NCBI GenBank assembly: GCA_020746875.1
Contig: JAGTJL010000010.1
Coordinates: forward strand, 1,798,001-1,862,000
DNA length: 64,000 nt
Direction: 5' to 3'
Source of the DNA: Rhexocercosporidium sp. MPI-PUGE-AT-0058
Taxonomy: Eukaryota > Ascomycota > Leotiomycetes > Helotiales
Positions within the stretch are counted from its first letter, which is position 1. Each line of letters opens with the position of its first letter. Both the position numbers and the translations under genes were made by a program. Positions 12,453-23,972 of the stretch are shown here, one piece after another. The notes under the pieces are model-generated. The model made no database searches and was not told the origin of the DNA. It saw nothing but the letters and a program-made list of their open reading frames with translations.

Positions 12453-14140
12453 ATGGCATCTTTAGACAATGGGAAATACCAGTACTCCTCCTTGGACGAG
12501 AGCACAAGCTCAAATTGTATCCGAGTATTCTATCTCTCGCCGAAACCAAAAGACGCGGGCAAGGATGATGCCGACCACATCACAGGTAGACTCACAACCC
12601 AGGGCATCAGCTCATCCTCATGCGAAGCCCTCTCTTATGAATGGGGCTCTGGCGGCCAAGGTCGCTACATTTCCATTAACCAGAGCCTTCTTTTTGTCAA
12701 AGAGAATCTCTGGCAAGCACTCTTCCACCTCCGAGATGACTCGTCAGACCATGACCCAAGCCAACCCCGAGCGCTCTGGATAGACGCCATCTGCATCGAC
12801 TAGCAAAATACATCTGAGAGGACACATCAAGTATCACTCATGAGCAGGATATACAGTCGAGGCTCCACAGTCCTCGTGTGGTTAGGCAGCGGCTCACATG
12901 GGATTTCAGCAAAACCAGCTCTGGAAATCCTAAATCAGCGGTAAGAATTGGACTTAATATTCCCTCACGACGTCACAGACTTTGCACCGTTCTCAAAGTC
13001 ACGCCTAACAACGACCTGTAACCATCTTTTCTCGCCCTCGTACTGGAGCCGTATGTGGATCGTACAAGAGATCGTTATGGCGCGACAGATACGACTACAT
13101 TGCGGTACCACCAGCACACCATGGTCACCCTTCGATGCCTTCTGCGAATTCCTCAACAAGCGTATCCTGGCAACTCGGAAGCCCGTCCCGAAATATCTCA
13201 AAACTAAACTTCGCGCCACGATGCCGTTCCAGATAGCGCGGCAGCGCACCAAGCAGCGAGAGGGAAGGTGCAGTCTCAACTCTATGATGATTGTCTGTCG
13301 GCGCTCGAAGTGTCAAGATCCACGCGATAAGATCTTCAGTCTTTTGGGGTTTGTGAAGAGGAGCAGCTTGGATGGATGGCCCGATTACGAGAGGGGTTTA
13401 CTGGACGTTTATGAGGATGTGCTGTTGGACAGGTGTAAGACGGTGTTTGAGAGGTATAAGAAGGTTTCAGCGGTAAATATCAGTCGTGAGCTTGTAACTT
13501 ACATTTTACATGGTTTCCGAGAGAACCCCTTTGAGGCCGCAGTACATCACGCCCTGTCAAATGGCTACAAGCCTCGGCAACTCTTTCGAGAACTAAATAT
13601 CAGCTCTAGCACCATCACATACCTTGGTCCTACTCCTGACCAGGTATTACGCAATCCTGATATGAACCTACAGATCTTGGATACCTGGTTATCTTCCATC
13701 GACAACGAGATATTCAATTAGCCCGGTTTCCGAGAAAGTGCTGGTTTAAAAGCTCTGGATTTACTGAAAGCCGTATCTCCCAATACTACAGGACACAAAA
13801 TCAACGATCCCGGTACACAGCCCAAGTCAAGCGTCTGATGTCGCCGCACGCATACGCACTTCCCGCCACATCCATATCTGGACCAGCCAACTTGCCACCA
13901 GAAAGCATCTTGCAATCAACTCCACCTCCGCCACAACGAGATAACCCCCCCCCCGGCTATACGCAACAGACGCAGGCGAAATAGGCATCTCATCAGCAGG
14001 CATCGGGATCAACGACCGAGTCTGTCGATTCTGCAGCCACGGAAATCCAGTTGGGAACCCGATCCATTTCGTTGTCCGATTTACCCAATCTGAAAAAGAA
14101 ACTAATTTGATAACAGAGTTAATGGAAATGTTGTTGGAAG
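12453..14140 (+). pseudogene. Heterokaryon-incompatibility (HET) domain protein, broken
   Basis: One frame reads as a HET protein from ATG 12453 (an in-frame ATG also at 12372): S-Y-E-W-G near 12640, then W-I-D-A-I-C-I-D, then S-R-G-S-T-V-L-V-W-L-G, then S-R-M-W-I-V-Q-E and D-P-R-D-K-I-F-S-L-L-G. It is interrupted in frame by TAG at 12801-12803, where HET proteins usually have Gln, and by TAA at 12942-12944. A third TAG at 13719-13721 is followed by more coding-like sequence. A late HET-like tail is recognisable in another frame after a ten-C run near 13945. HET proteins mediate self/non-self recognition and cell death after hyphal fusion; this copy should not make a full product. Confidence 0.75.
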
Positions 14141-16064
14141 GTTGATCTCGCCAGCTGTTCTGAGTGTGGGAACGGAGCCTTGTAAAGCTCATATGAGGAA
14201 GCTGCGGAAGCGTGGAGACGCTTCGATGAGGGTGGAGGTGTACCTTGATGCGCTTACGCTGAGTTCTTTGACTAAGGAGTATTGATAGGGTGTAATAATG
14301 AATGAGAGTGAGTCGGATTGACGAATTGTGAGTTGAAGGGGTCATTTGTTCTGAGTGACAGGATAGTAGCAAAGGCGAATAGCGAATTGGGTAACACTGA
14401 TGTCTCTAGCGTTTTATGACGTTGCGACAAAACATGGAAATTCCAACACTTTGTCCATTTCCTCAACCGAATGTTCCACAAGGACGGCTTTCCGCCTTCC
14501 TGAGGGAATTTTGGTTTGTGTTTTGTTTTGACAAGGATGAGGCGTCCTCGTCTTAAACAAACACCTTTACTTTCTCACTCGTCGGTGCTAAATGGGAGTT
14601 TTTCACACTCGCAGAGTCATTTTACCTTGCGATCTTCTTCTCAAGTCAGAAACAAAGGGTGCTTTCTCAAGATGACTACTCGCTAGCACTGTTTAACGGC
14701 ACAAACCCGGGCTTTTGCTTTTCCTCGGTTATCAGTGAGAATGCGCAGCTTGATGGTGGTGCCGAAGTTTGCTCCCTCCTCTACCTCACTACTTGAACTT
14801 GAAAAGTTCACTTTGTGCATGACGAACACTGAAAGAGATCTACCTACATGAAGCATCAGATCAAATTCAAAGACTTGGACGGAAACTCGGATGGGGTGGC
14901 TGAGAGTGAGGGGTTGAGGCATGAGATACAGTAATGCGGGGTCAATGGTTGTAAGTTGGTGGGTAAACAGAGAATTGACTGGATGATGAAATCTCGAAAA
15001 GGATCCATGTATACTTTTATATAGAATAAGAACCTCTCAGACTCCGGGAGACGGCTTCAATAATAATACTGCGTGCTCTGCACATAAAACTCGAAGATAC
15101 CTAGCCCTGGTCACGGATTTGTTTACGCATCTCTTCGTTTAACTTCGCTTGCTGGGATTTTTTCTTTAATTCGCTTCCAACATTCGGCTTCCCACTCAGC
15201 TCTTATTTGCTTAAGAGATTTAGTTAGCTACGTGTCTGACAAGGCACGTAAGATTTGACTTTTGATAGGAAAGTACGAATAAAAACGAACTGAAGTCAAA
15301 CAAACAGCGTGTATGCTACCGAACCTCACGAATACGAAGACGAGAATCTTTTTAAGTGGAGCTTCTCCTCCATCTAGCCTCTCCAATTCCTCCAAGTCAG
15401 ATCCACTTCAAAAGAGAAATAAAAGAAATCGAAAAAAAAAGAATCGAAGAATGTCTCTTCTGGGAGGGCTCGAACTATCAACCCAATTAGCCACAAGCTC
15501 AAACACTTTGAATTATCTGAGATAAGACATACCCTCCAACCTCTCGATTTGCAAGCACCGGAATGAATCCAGGACTTTTAACAGTCGAACGCGCTAGCCA
15601 ATTGCGCCACAGAAGATGCTGTGTATCTGCTGATATGATTGGTTGTTCTTATTTGGTTCTTTGTAGGGCAGAGAGATTTGTAGAATTTCGAGGTTTGTGG
15701 GTTAGGGTGGGGTGGGGTTGAGAATGTGGGGATATGAAGCGAGGTGGGATGGGGCTCGATGGGTTTTGAGGCTTTGGTTGTAACTGGATAATTAAGGCCG
15801 GGTAGTATGTTGAGCGGAGCGTTAATAGAATTTAAGTTCTAATTGCCTGTGATAACATCTTGTGGTGGAAACGAGCCACGAGTACCTCGTTCAGATAGAG
15901 TCAGGTCTAGTTGAGTATCACGTGAAACCTACCTGCAATGGAAATATGGAATGGGTATGGAAGTGGCAGACTAGGATATTGTTTCTAGACAAAAATCATA
16001 AACTGCCATAAAATCATCGACGATAACCATCAATGTTTAAAAATAATTTACGCTCTCACGATCC
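14141..16064. other. Intergenic with tRNA-like relics
   Basis: No gene is supported. A minus-strand frame at 14683-14922 (79 codons) has no recognisable domain. The only structured item is the tRNA-like sequence listed separately at 15455-15617. Confidence 0.4.
15455..15617 (-). other. tRNA-like relic (Asn-type D and anticodon arms)
   Basis: Read on the minus strand from about 15617, the bases give TG-GCGC-AATTGGCTA-GCGC followed by TTCGA and the loop CTGTTAA. This matches the D arm and the 5' half of the anticodon arm of a tRNA with anticodon GTT (Asn). The 3' half of the anticodon stem and a good T arm are missing. About 100 bases further on, a second stretch (near 15500-15460) resembles the same region and ends in CAGAAGA, which could pair with the TCTTCTG at the 5' end. 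A tRNA with a long intron was considered, but its T stem would pair at only two of five positions. A degenerate tRNA or tRNA-derived repeat is more likely. Confidence 0.3.
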
Positions 16065-18170
16065 CTAGGCTTCGAATCGACTAGGATCCACACTTCTCCC
16101 CTCTCTATAAGCCAAACCAATCTCTGCCAACATGCGCTCCATACGATCTTCTTCCTCGTCCGAGATTTCCTCGTGCTCTGTCTCTGGTTCCGGTAGCCCT
16201 GATTCACTGGCAAAGGTGTTCATAGCGAACAATTCAATCGACATCAACTCGTCATATTCCAATTTTCGGAGTTCAACTTGGTCAGGGTGGTGGAGGTGTG
16301 TGCCTATGGAGTTGGTGAACCGCCAGACCCATTGCCCGATTTGCAAGTATTGGAGGGAACTGCACTCTACTTTGATGAGCTTGGCATATTCGAGTGCGAT
16401 CTCTCTTGGTCGTTTGGCGTCGGGCCATAGAGATGATTGTTTCGAGGGGTAACCGCCGCTGCGAACACTTTTGCTATTCAAGCGGAGCTGGGTTAGCTGG
16501 CTGAGAGTTCGTAGGTGGTCCTTGAAACGTCCCTAGAAGGTTTAGTTGACAGCTTGACGGGAGACTAGTTGTAACGTGGCTACTTACCCATGAAGTATCG
16601 AGATCGAGACATATGCCAAGACGCTTTAGGTTTACACCACCGTCGTAAAGTCTATCGAGGACGGTGATAGTCTTAGAACCAGAAAGCGGATGTTTAGCTA
16701 AAGCCATGCGCTCTGACTCTTCGCGAGGATCATCTTCGTTTGAATCTTGTGAATCCGCTTCCGAGTCCGAACTTAATTCCGAATCGGCTTCGGATTCGAA
16801 TTCCGAGTCCGTGTCCGACCACTCATCTGGTTCACTGCCGACAGTGACTTCGCGAGTGAAGACGTACGAGAGCTTTGGAAGCCTCAGGCTGTCAAATTCT
16901 TTCAACTCAGACGAATGAAACGGATAATGATCGGTTACGATCAATTCTTCCACAGATTGACTGATATTATCGAGATTGAGCCACAGTCTCAGAGCGGGCC
17001 CTAGTCGTGAGACTGCAAGTTGTCGAAGACAAATACATGCATCGAAAAGAGTCCAATTGACATTCAGATATGTGTCTTCGTCATCATGTCCTCTGACCAA
17101 GCCGTTGAACAGATGAAGAGTCTTGAGACCACTCATGTCAACAAGATTCGCCAGGAAGTTACCAGTGTTAGGTTTGTCAGAGCACGGAAATACGCCATGG
17201 CCGAGTCTCAATGTTTCAAGCTTCAGAGGTGACATTCCCAGGGAATGGTATCGTGAGCAGAGGTCGAGCAGGAAATCGCCCTCACCGCGGATAAGCAAGA
17301 TTTCTGGTATGCCCTCGCAGTCCGTTCTCCACCCTAGTCCAAGACCAAGTTTTCTGAGATGTGGAGAGGAACTGAGAGCTTGAGTGATGCCCTGGATCTC
17401 GTCGACCTCTTTCCCACCTATGTTATAGAGCTCCAACGATGTAAGATTGCGGAACCCTGCAAGTGGAATAGAGCAATTGAGGGATTGTTCTTCCTCATCG
17501 GTCCATTGATAGTCGAAAGAAACATACAGATGCGAGAGCAACGTGCGTGACTTTAAGGCATCAATGAGAGTCTTGTTTCTTAGCATCAACGAGGGAATGT
17601 GATCCTCATGCGGTGAGTCGTACCAGCTAGCTACTTAGCACTTATTTCGGATCGCTATCCCTCGAACTTGACGTACCTGAAACTTCGCAAATTCGGCATC
17701 GCCTTCAGCATCCTTGCCACAAATGTAGCATACTGATCATTCATCGCCACGTCATAGCTGCGCTCACGGGACATGAATTCTTCGACCCGCACTTCAAAGT
17801 GTTTGGTGTGCACCAGCTGAGGCTTCAACTCTTCCGAATGTATCTTGTCGGGCTGGTAATTGCTTAATTTCAAAACCGTTCGTCCGTACAAGGCAGGTGT
17901 GAATATGTCGCGAAATGCACAGCATACGCGGACCAGCGCTCTTAGATTATTGACACCCTGGATCTAAATACTCTATTAGTTATGACCCAGCCGAAATTTC
18001 TTGAATGGTAGCAGAAATTGCCGATATCCATCCATCGAATGCAGCTGATTTCGCTGTCTCTCCAGGCGGGGAGTACGTACCTCGTCTCCGATCATGGTCC
18101 AGATCTCCGGCGGGAGACCGGACACGGAGCCCAGCACCTTTCCGGAAATTGTTGTATTCTGGGAAGACAT
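16065..18170 (-). CDS. F-box/LRR-like fungal protein, intact member of a local pair
   Basis: Four exons (18081-18170, 17677-17963, 16588-17626, 16065-16532) close in phase to 627 residues. The start at 18170 is the first ATG in frame and gives M-S-S-Q. Residues about 18-31 (L-P-P-E-I-W-T-M-I-G-D-E-V) form a short F-box-like motif. A long region of hydrophobic repeats follows (L-T-S-L-E-L-Y-N-I, L-E-T-L-R-L-G-H, L-K-T-L-H-L-F), as in leucine-rich repeats. A Ser/Asp/Glu-rich acidic stretch lies near residues 390-430. Family knowledge suggests a substrate receptor of an SCF ubiquitin ligase, but the F-box is minimal, so the role is inferred. Its broken relative lies at 28312-30692 on the same strand with the same domain order. 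Confidence 0.72.
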
Positions 18171-18361
18171 TTGGCGCGGTCTAAGTGCTATCTCGACAAG
18201 TGCAATCAAATGCAGTAGGGTGGAGGAGAAGTTTGAGACCTGGGAAGAGGCGTTGCGGGGTTTAGCGTAGCGTGAACAATGAGCCGTCCCGATAGGGACT
18301 AGTCAGCGCCTTGGATCTACCTCGATACTCAATAAGACTTGTTTCTTTACGACCCAGTTGG

Positions 18362-18508
18362 TTCACTATGGAAAGCCTGGTAGCACCATAGAATATCTCA
18401 GGAACCTTTTCTTACTGAGCATAAGGAAATAGCATGTATTTAACGAACGACTTTTAACTTGTTATCTTTAAGTATATTTAACAGTTTTATTTCTTTTAGC
18501 TTATACAT
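18362..18508. repeat. Dispersed repeat R2, copy 1
   Basis: About 147 bases resemble 27922-28061 in the same orientation. They share TTCACTATGG, an ACCATAGAATATCTCA block, and AACGAACGACTTT-AACTTGTTAT, with substitutions between. This copy runs straight into the R1 core at 18504. Confidence 0.6.
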
Positions 18509-18545
18509 GGGTGCTAGCCTGCGGCTCACACGAAGCCTTCGAAAT
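18504..18545. repeat. Dispersed repeat R1, right-half copy
   Basis: TACATGGGTGCTAGCCTGCG and the following bases up to CTTCGAAAT are identical or nearly identical to 21017-21058. This copy lacks the left half of R1. Confidence 0.65.
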
Positions 18546-18708
18546 CCATTAGAGCTTTGGAATTTAATTAAGAAATATTAGAATGAGCGGTGGGTAGGTC
18601 GTTAAGTGGATGAAATCGATAAAGTTTCAGACATATATTACATAATACTCGGAAAAACCTATGTGCTTGGGAAACGCCAAGTATAGGAACGCGCCACCAA
18701 GAGTGGAT

Positions 18709-18800
18709 CGAAGAACCTTCTCTCTAAGCTTTCAGCTTATTTCGAAGGCAAGGCCGAACCCGCCTCCCCTCTCTCTCTCTTCGAAGGCACACGTGGGTGC
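18709..18800. repeat. Dispersed repeat R1, diverged copy
   Basis: Contains the R1 core CGAAGAACCTTCTCTCTAAG followed by CTTTCAGCTTATTTCGAAGGCA, then a diverged CGTGGGTGCCTGCCTGCGGCTC corresponding to the right half of R1. Confidence 0.6.
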
Positions 18801-19074
18801 CTGCCTGCGGCTCAGAATGGGAGTTTCATGGGGAGTTGTAAGAAGTCTACCTGCCAACATAAGGCCTTAGATGATCTTGACGACTTGACTTTTTGCCTAT
18901 ATTGAAGCACAAAATCTGGCATCGCTTCATATTGGCGGTAAAAATTCATTTATATATGCCATTGTCTTCTAGTCTTGCTGCAATTCTCTTGCCACTCTTA
19001 GTCATGACAAATCTTCAAGCAGTTAGCCATACGGTACGTAATCTCGACACAAGCTCGCCCTAGACCATCACTAT

Positions 19075-20038
19075 CTATCCTTGAAAAGTTTCATTCATCC
19101 CCATTGCCTTCAAGCACACCGAGATATCTGTAATTGTCGCATTACGATCGGGAAGAGCGTCGTGGAGGCAAATTGTCACCTTGAACAGCGCATCCTGAAC
19201 ATCAATTTTCGCCTGGAAATCGACCCAGGTCCGATATGATTCAAGAACCGTGTCATGGGGTGCATAGGATAGCTTAGTTGTTCCCCAAACCCATGCCACG
19301 CCAAAGTTCGACAAGTGTACTACCGCATACGTTGCCACTAATATCTCGAGGGCCTCTACAACCTGCCGCACTTCAGACTTCTTTTCCAGAGGCCACTTCT
19401 CTCTAACATATACTATCAATGGGGCCTATATTACAAACAAATTTGTTAGACATCTTGCACGATATCGCTGCCATGAAAGCTAGTAATAGAAGGGAGAGGG
19501 AGAGGGAGAGGGAGAGGGAGTTGACTGAGGCGGATATGAAACTTACAATAAGAGTCAACACACCAACCACAACACAGAAAGAACATTCTAGGAAGATGGC
19601 TAAAACGGAGAAATTCAAGGGGTCCACTCCTGCGAGAATAGGACAAGCCACAATGGCAACCATTTGAGCGAAGAATAGTATTATGGCGATGCATATTTGC
19701 GCTTTCTTCTCCCATGGAAATGGCAATTTTTTAAAACCTCGGTTACTTTCAGTCGGCTGCCATTCGGTACCGCTCTCAACTCTCATGGTGGCTAAGAGGA
19801 GAGGATCCAAAGAGCTATATGACGGCTGCGCTTCTGTATCGCCATCAACTCTCATCGAGGGGAGAGGGGTCGAAAGGCTATATGACGGCGGAGCATTGAG
19901 AGTTTCTTCCTCGGTGTGTTGTCTGATAGCTGCCGTGATCTCTGCTCTGATAAAGCGCGCTAAGCCACGGTCCACCGGCCCTCACTCGTCCATCGCCACG
20001 TTGTCCACAGGCTCATCGTCCACGATGGGTTTTGACAT
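19075..20038 (-). pseudogene. Two-TM membrane protein with an early in-frame stop
   Basis: Exons 19547-20038 and 19075-19425 join in phase across a 121-nt intron. From ATG 20038 the frame gives M-S-K-P-I-V-D-D-E-P and meets TGA at 19982-19984 (codon 19), then continues open for about 260 codons. The rest holds two similar segments (P-S-Y-S, then M-R-V, then T-E), a P-P-S-Y that could bind WW domains of Rsp5-type ligases, and two strongly hydrophobic stretches (around I-C-I-A-I-I-L-F-F-A and V-L-A-I-F-L-E-C), followed by a soluble C-terminal region. There is no other ATG before codon 45, so the stop is probably a real lesion, for instance CGA to TGA. A downstream start is the alternative. The family is not recognised. 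Confidence 0.5.
19496..19520. repeat. Hexanucleotide microsatellite inside an intron
   Basis: About four units of GGGAGA on the plus strand. On the minus strand this is a CTCTCC tract lying inside the intron at 19426-19546. Confidence 0.8.
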
Positions 20039-21616
20039 TGACAAGAATGCTTTCGTGCTGCAGGGTTAGATTTAGATGAAAAAAGGACTGTGAAGCTGAA
20101 AGGGCTTCAGCGCCAGGTTTTTATCTTCACTAGCTCACGGGATGGCGGGGTAATAAGGCTGAGGTTCATAAGCAAAACCCTCGAGAACGCACTTACGCCT
20201 GAGAGTTAGTCACAAGATAGTTTGATATAGACACAATGTTTGCCAATAGATTACACCAGGGGAGCTGGACAGTGCGATGTCCCGGACGAATCTAGTACAA
20301 AACAGGAAACACGATGGAAAATAATAGAACGCACGTGACTTTTCATAGAACCCGGAACGGGTTAAAAACAAAGTCGAGAGCACGTGACAACAGAGAAACA
20401 CCAGGTAAGATTTAAGTGCACTGTGAACAGTGAAAAAGATGGTCTGTAGGAAGAAACGGCTTATATATAAATACATGGAGGACGTAAGGTTGTTATCACG
20501 ACGTAGATATGGTACGGGGGATGAAGCAAGGAGTAATACCCATGGTTAAGAAAGCCGTGTCACAATGCAACAGGGTTCCATTGCTGACATTAAGGATCAG
20601 GTGAACTCTCCCAGAGACCAATTCTCTAAAGCCTCAAGTCGGGACAGTTCTACTTGGAGATGCGGATGAGGGGAAAATGAAACGTCTTCCAGTGTGACTG
20701 GTTCTCGCAACCAGACCCCCGACAGGGTCTTGACCTTGCCAAGCTGGACATTGATCGAGGTCCATTCACCACGCTAATCGACGCCGCGCTGCTTACCAAT
20801 GCAGAAAGGAAGCATATCAATACGCCTGAAGCATACACGTGAGGCCGGCACAGAGATACAGTTTTGGTTTCAAAAAATGATGACTAAGAGTCGGAAAATC
20901 GCAAGGGGCTGGAAAGGATGCGAACTTTTCAAGAAACGGCCAAGGACGGATAAAAGAGTGTCCGAAGCCCGCCCCCTCTCTTCTTGTCGAAGAACCTTCT
21001 CTCTAAGCTTTCAGTTTACATGGGTGCTAGCCTGCGGCTCACACGAAGCCTTCGAAATTGATGTAGAATATTAGAATTGGAATAATGTTAAAAGGCCGCC
21101 AGAATGACGGTTGGCAAGCAGGCGTTGGAAACGACGAGGCCAAGCCACAGCCCCCGTCTCAGCGGACGAGGGGATAGTGAAGCTTCAGCGAGTGGCGCCA
21201 TTTTCCAGGCCAACAGCGCCCTGTATTTACAGGGGCTTCAGGGCACTGGCCAGTAGTTATGGCTGTATTAGAGACCAAAAGCGCAACTCACTACCTTTGC
21301 AATCGACCTTCGGTAGTGTTAATCGTTTAATCAAGCTTTTGCCTCGCAGTGAGTCTCCTTCTTCGTATCCAATTCCTTTATCATCTCCCTAGATCGCGAA
21401 CTTGTTGTCCCACGTCCTTAATCTGTTTATTCTTAAAACGGTTTCTCTGCCTGAATTCTGCCCTGACTTGCGCGGCACGAGCGCTTCTTTCATCCGCTGG
21501 TCAATTTCGGGCTGTTAGATGAAAAATCCTTATAAAATGACCTGGCTCTTGCAGATCTTGTGAGATTGATAACTCGCTGTCGCAAACGACAAGTCTGGGA
21601 AACAGAAGCCAGTTAT
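20039..21616. other. Intergenic with repeat R1
   Basis: Only short overlapping frames. A full R1 copy lies at 20963-21058. No RNA gene recognised. Confidence 0.5.
20963..21058. repeat. Dispersed repeat R1, longest copy
   Basis: Contains CGAAGCCCGCCCCCTCTCTT, the core ending in AAGCTTTCAG, and the right half with TGCTAGCCTGCGG and CTTCGAAAT. The left part matches 25171-25225 and the right part matches 18504-18545, so this copy links the others. Confidence 0.7.
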
Positions 21617-23972
21617 TCAAGCGCATCCTGAATAGGTGTGAGACTGGGTGCTGCCGATGCTCGACGACGATTCCATAGAAGATAGTGAAGATGGCCGGTA
21701 TGGCCTCGATCTGGCATTTGCCGGATAGATTGAGGACCAAGTGGCGCCTGGGATCTCTTTTTGCGTCGAGCCCGGATATGAACCATACAGTAGAAAACCA
21801 AATGGGATTTGGTCGTCCGGTACTGCGTCTCGAATTTGCGCCACTTTGTTATCTATTGTTATATCCCCACATTTATCCTCGAAAAGATCTCTCAGATAAT
21901 CGGCAGAGGAAGAGACGCCCCTTGATTTCCATGAATTTCGCTCCACAGCCTCCTTCGCTTTATCGAGATCTGAAAAATATGACGAATCCACCTCTTTGTC
22001 CTTACTGAGGGTGACGTAATCTCTCGTGAGAGGATCATAATCACCAGAGCTTGCAATGAAAAGGCGGATGGCAAGGTGCAGATACTGATCTGTTGCCGAT
22101 TTGGAGTTTTTGGTAAAGCTCAGTTGTCGAATGAGCTGCCGTACTAAGCCTTGAATTGCAAAACTGTAGAAAGTAGACAGCCACCATGTCTCCTTGACAC
22201 GCATGTTTTCTTTCTTGAAGAAAACCTTAGACAATGCGTTCAAGTACAAGCTCAAATGCTCATTCAGGACTCTGATATAGTCAATTTGACAGATATCGGC
22301 TTTGCACAGGTTATGATTCGACACGTCGACTGCATTCCACCGGCTGAATGGCGTCATTCGAATTGCCTCGAAACTGCTTCTCAAACATATGATAGACTGC
22401 GCAATCAACTCGTCCTAGAAGCTAAATTAGCTTCTGTATTTCAGCCCTACCGTACTCATAAAAGAGAATGGAGGAACCGACACTATCAATCTTGGCCTGA
22501 TATCTGGCTGCAGAATAAAGCAAATTTACAATCCGTGGAAAGATCAGCGGACGCTCGCCTAGCTCTACAAGATTGAAAATCCTGCAATGGACCGCTTCGT
22601 AGATCACGGCTGCAATACACTCTTCAAGAGGGGTAAATGCCACGCGCATGGGCGACGGTATTGGTAAGAGAGATGAAGTTTGAAAGTCGCTGAACTTGGA
22701 TATTGCAATTCCTGGATCCAGAGACTGGAGAGACTGGATGTAGGAAACAAGTGTTGTGGGTTCACTTTCTGTTGAGGTGTCCAAAGCCTTTCGCAATGTC
22801 TCTGCTCTAGTCTCAATTTGAGTTTGGTACTCTTCATTCACACTCGCCTGCGTGCCATGAGGTAGTACTTTAGGATCGAATGTTTCATCAAAAAAGGTAT
22901 CTTTGAGATCCTGGCGTGGACATAGATGTAAGGGAGCCAGCACTTCCTCGAACGAGCCGCGCTTGCATCCAACAGCGGGCCAACTCTTCTCTTTGCAGCT
23001 TGTGGAGTTTGTAGGGCATCTCAAACACGGATTATCGGGACTACACTGGGAGCAGTTAGCGTTGAGCATGCAATACTTTCAGCGAGAATCACTCACAGTC
23101 TTTCTCAAGAACTTGCAGCGCCAGCACGCTCTGACGGCCTTGACTGCTTTCATTGCAGCTCGAGCGGCGGCATCCAAAGGACCACGTCGACCTGGTGTAT
23201 CTGGGCTACTGGGACGGGAGGATCCGGAATCGAAAACAATTTCTTGGTAGCCTGAGCTTGCTTGACTGTGGACACTTTGCCTCCTGCCAAATCTGGCCAT
23301 GATTGACTTCCGCTTGCTTGCGACATATGGACTGCTTGGTGGGATTGGTTGAGCGATTCCTTCTGGCTCACTCTGAATGACATCATTTGTTGATGTTTGG
23401 CGTATGTCGGGTGCTATTTCTTTTGCTATTGGCGATTCGGCCAGGGCATCTAGGTGACTGCTCTGGATGCCATTATCTTCTGCTTCCAGTAGCGCCTGGA
23501 AGCCCGGCCACAGGATTAGATCATCCAACAGCTTGATCCCATCCGCGTGAGACAGATTCAAGCCCCCGAGATCCCTATCTGTACTGCGAAGATCAGGCTG
23601 GGCCACTCCCAAGTCTGGGAAGAAACCGAAGTCAAAGAATTCAAGTTCCTGGGATTCCGCGCCTGAAGCGGCATCAAAGGCCACGGGTTTTACAACTCGA
23701 GCCGTTCTGGTCGCAAGGGGGTATTCATATTCGCATCCGAATGAATGAGCCCAGGTCTGGATCGCCCTCTGCTGTAAAGGGTTGGGGTCTTGAAAAAGCG
23801 TCTCCATTTCCTCAAGGCTCGTTTTGAAGAGAATGATCTGAGTGTACAAGGCCAAATTGGCCTCGTTGTTCATATCTATTGCTGTCAGTTGCGGCTGATA
23901 CATCGAGGGTGGACCATGGGTCTAGATCTCTTACTGACCGATACCATCAACCGGCAACATTGACGACTCCAT
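21617..23972 (-). CDS. Zn2Cys6 zinc-cluster protein (putative transcription factor)
   Basis: Proposed exons are 23939-23972, 23097-23875, 22482-23045 and 21617-22414, giving about 724 residues. The first intron links M-E-S-S-M-L-P-V-D-G-I to D-M-N-N-E-A. The second joins C-W-R-C-K-F-L-R-K-T to C-S-P-D-N-P-C-L-R-C-P, making C-x2-C-x6-C-x5-C-x2-C-x6-C, a full binuclear zinc cluster near residues 262-286. It is therefore mid-protein rather than N-terminal. The C-terminal half is helical, with V-F-F-K-K-E-N-M-R and T-W-W-L-S-T-F-Y-S-F-A, as in a large fungal family of this layout. The third intron is uncertain: the coding frames demand a phase-0 donor, and the only candidate (GTCGGT) is weak, so a lesion there cannot be excluded. 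Target genes are unknown. Confidence 0.72.

Larger units (their letters stand above)
18171..19074. other. Repeat-bearing intergenic region
   Basis: No gene supported. It holds copies of the two dispersed repeats described separately (18362-18508, 18504-18545 and 18709-18800), and AT-rich sequence between about 18420 and 18660. Confidence 0.5.

Noticed and set aside
15455..15617. Functional tRNA-Asn with a long intron
   Set aside because: The T stem pairs poorly and the 3' half of the anticodon stem is absent, so it was kept only as a tRNA-like relic.
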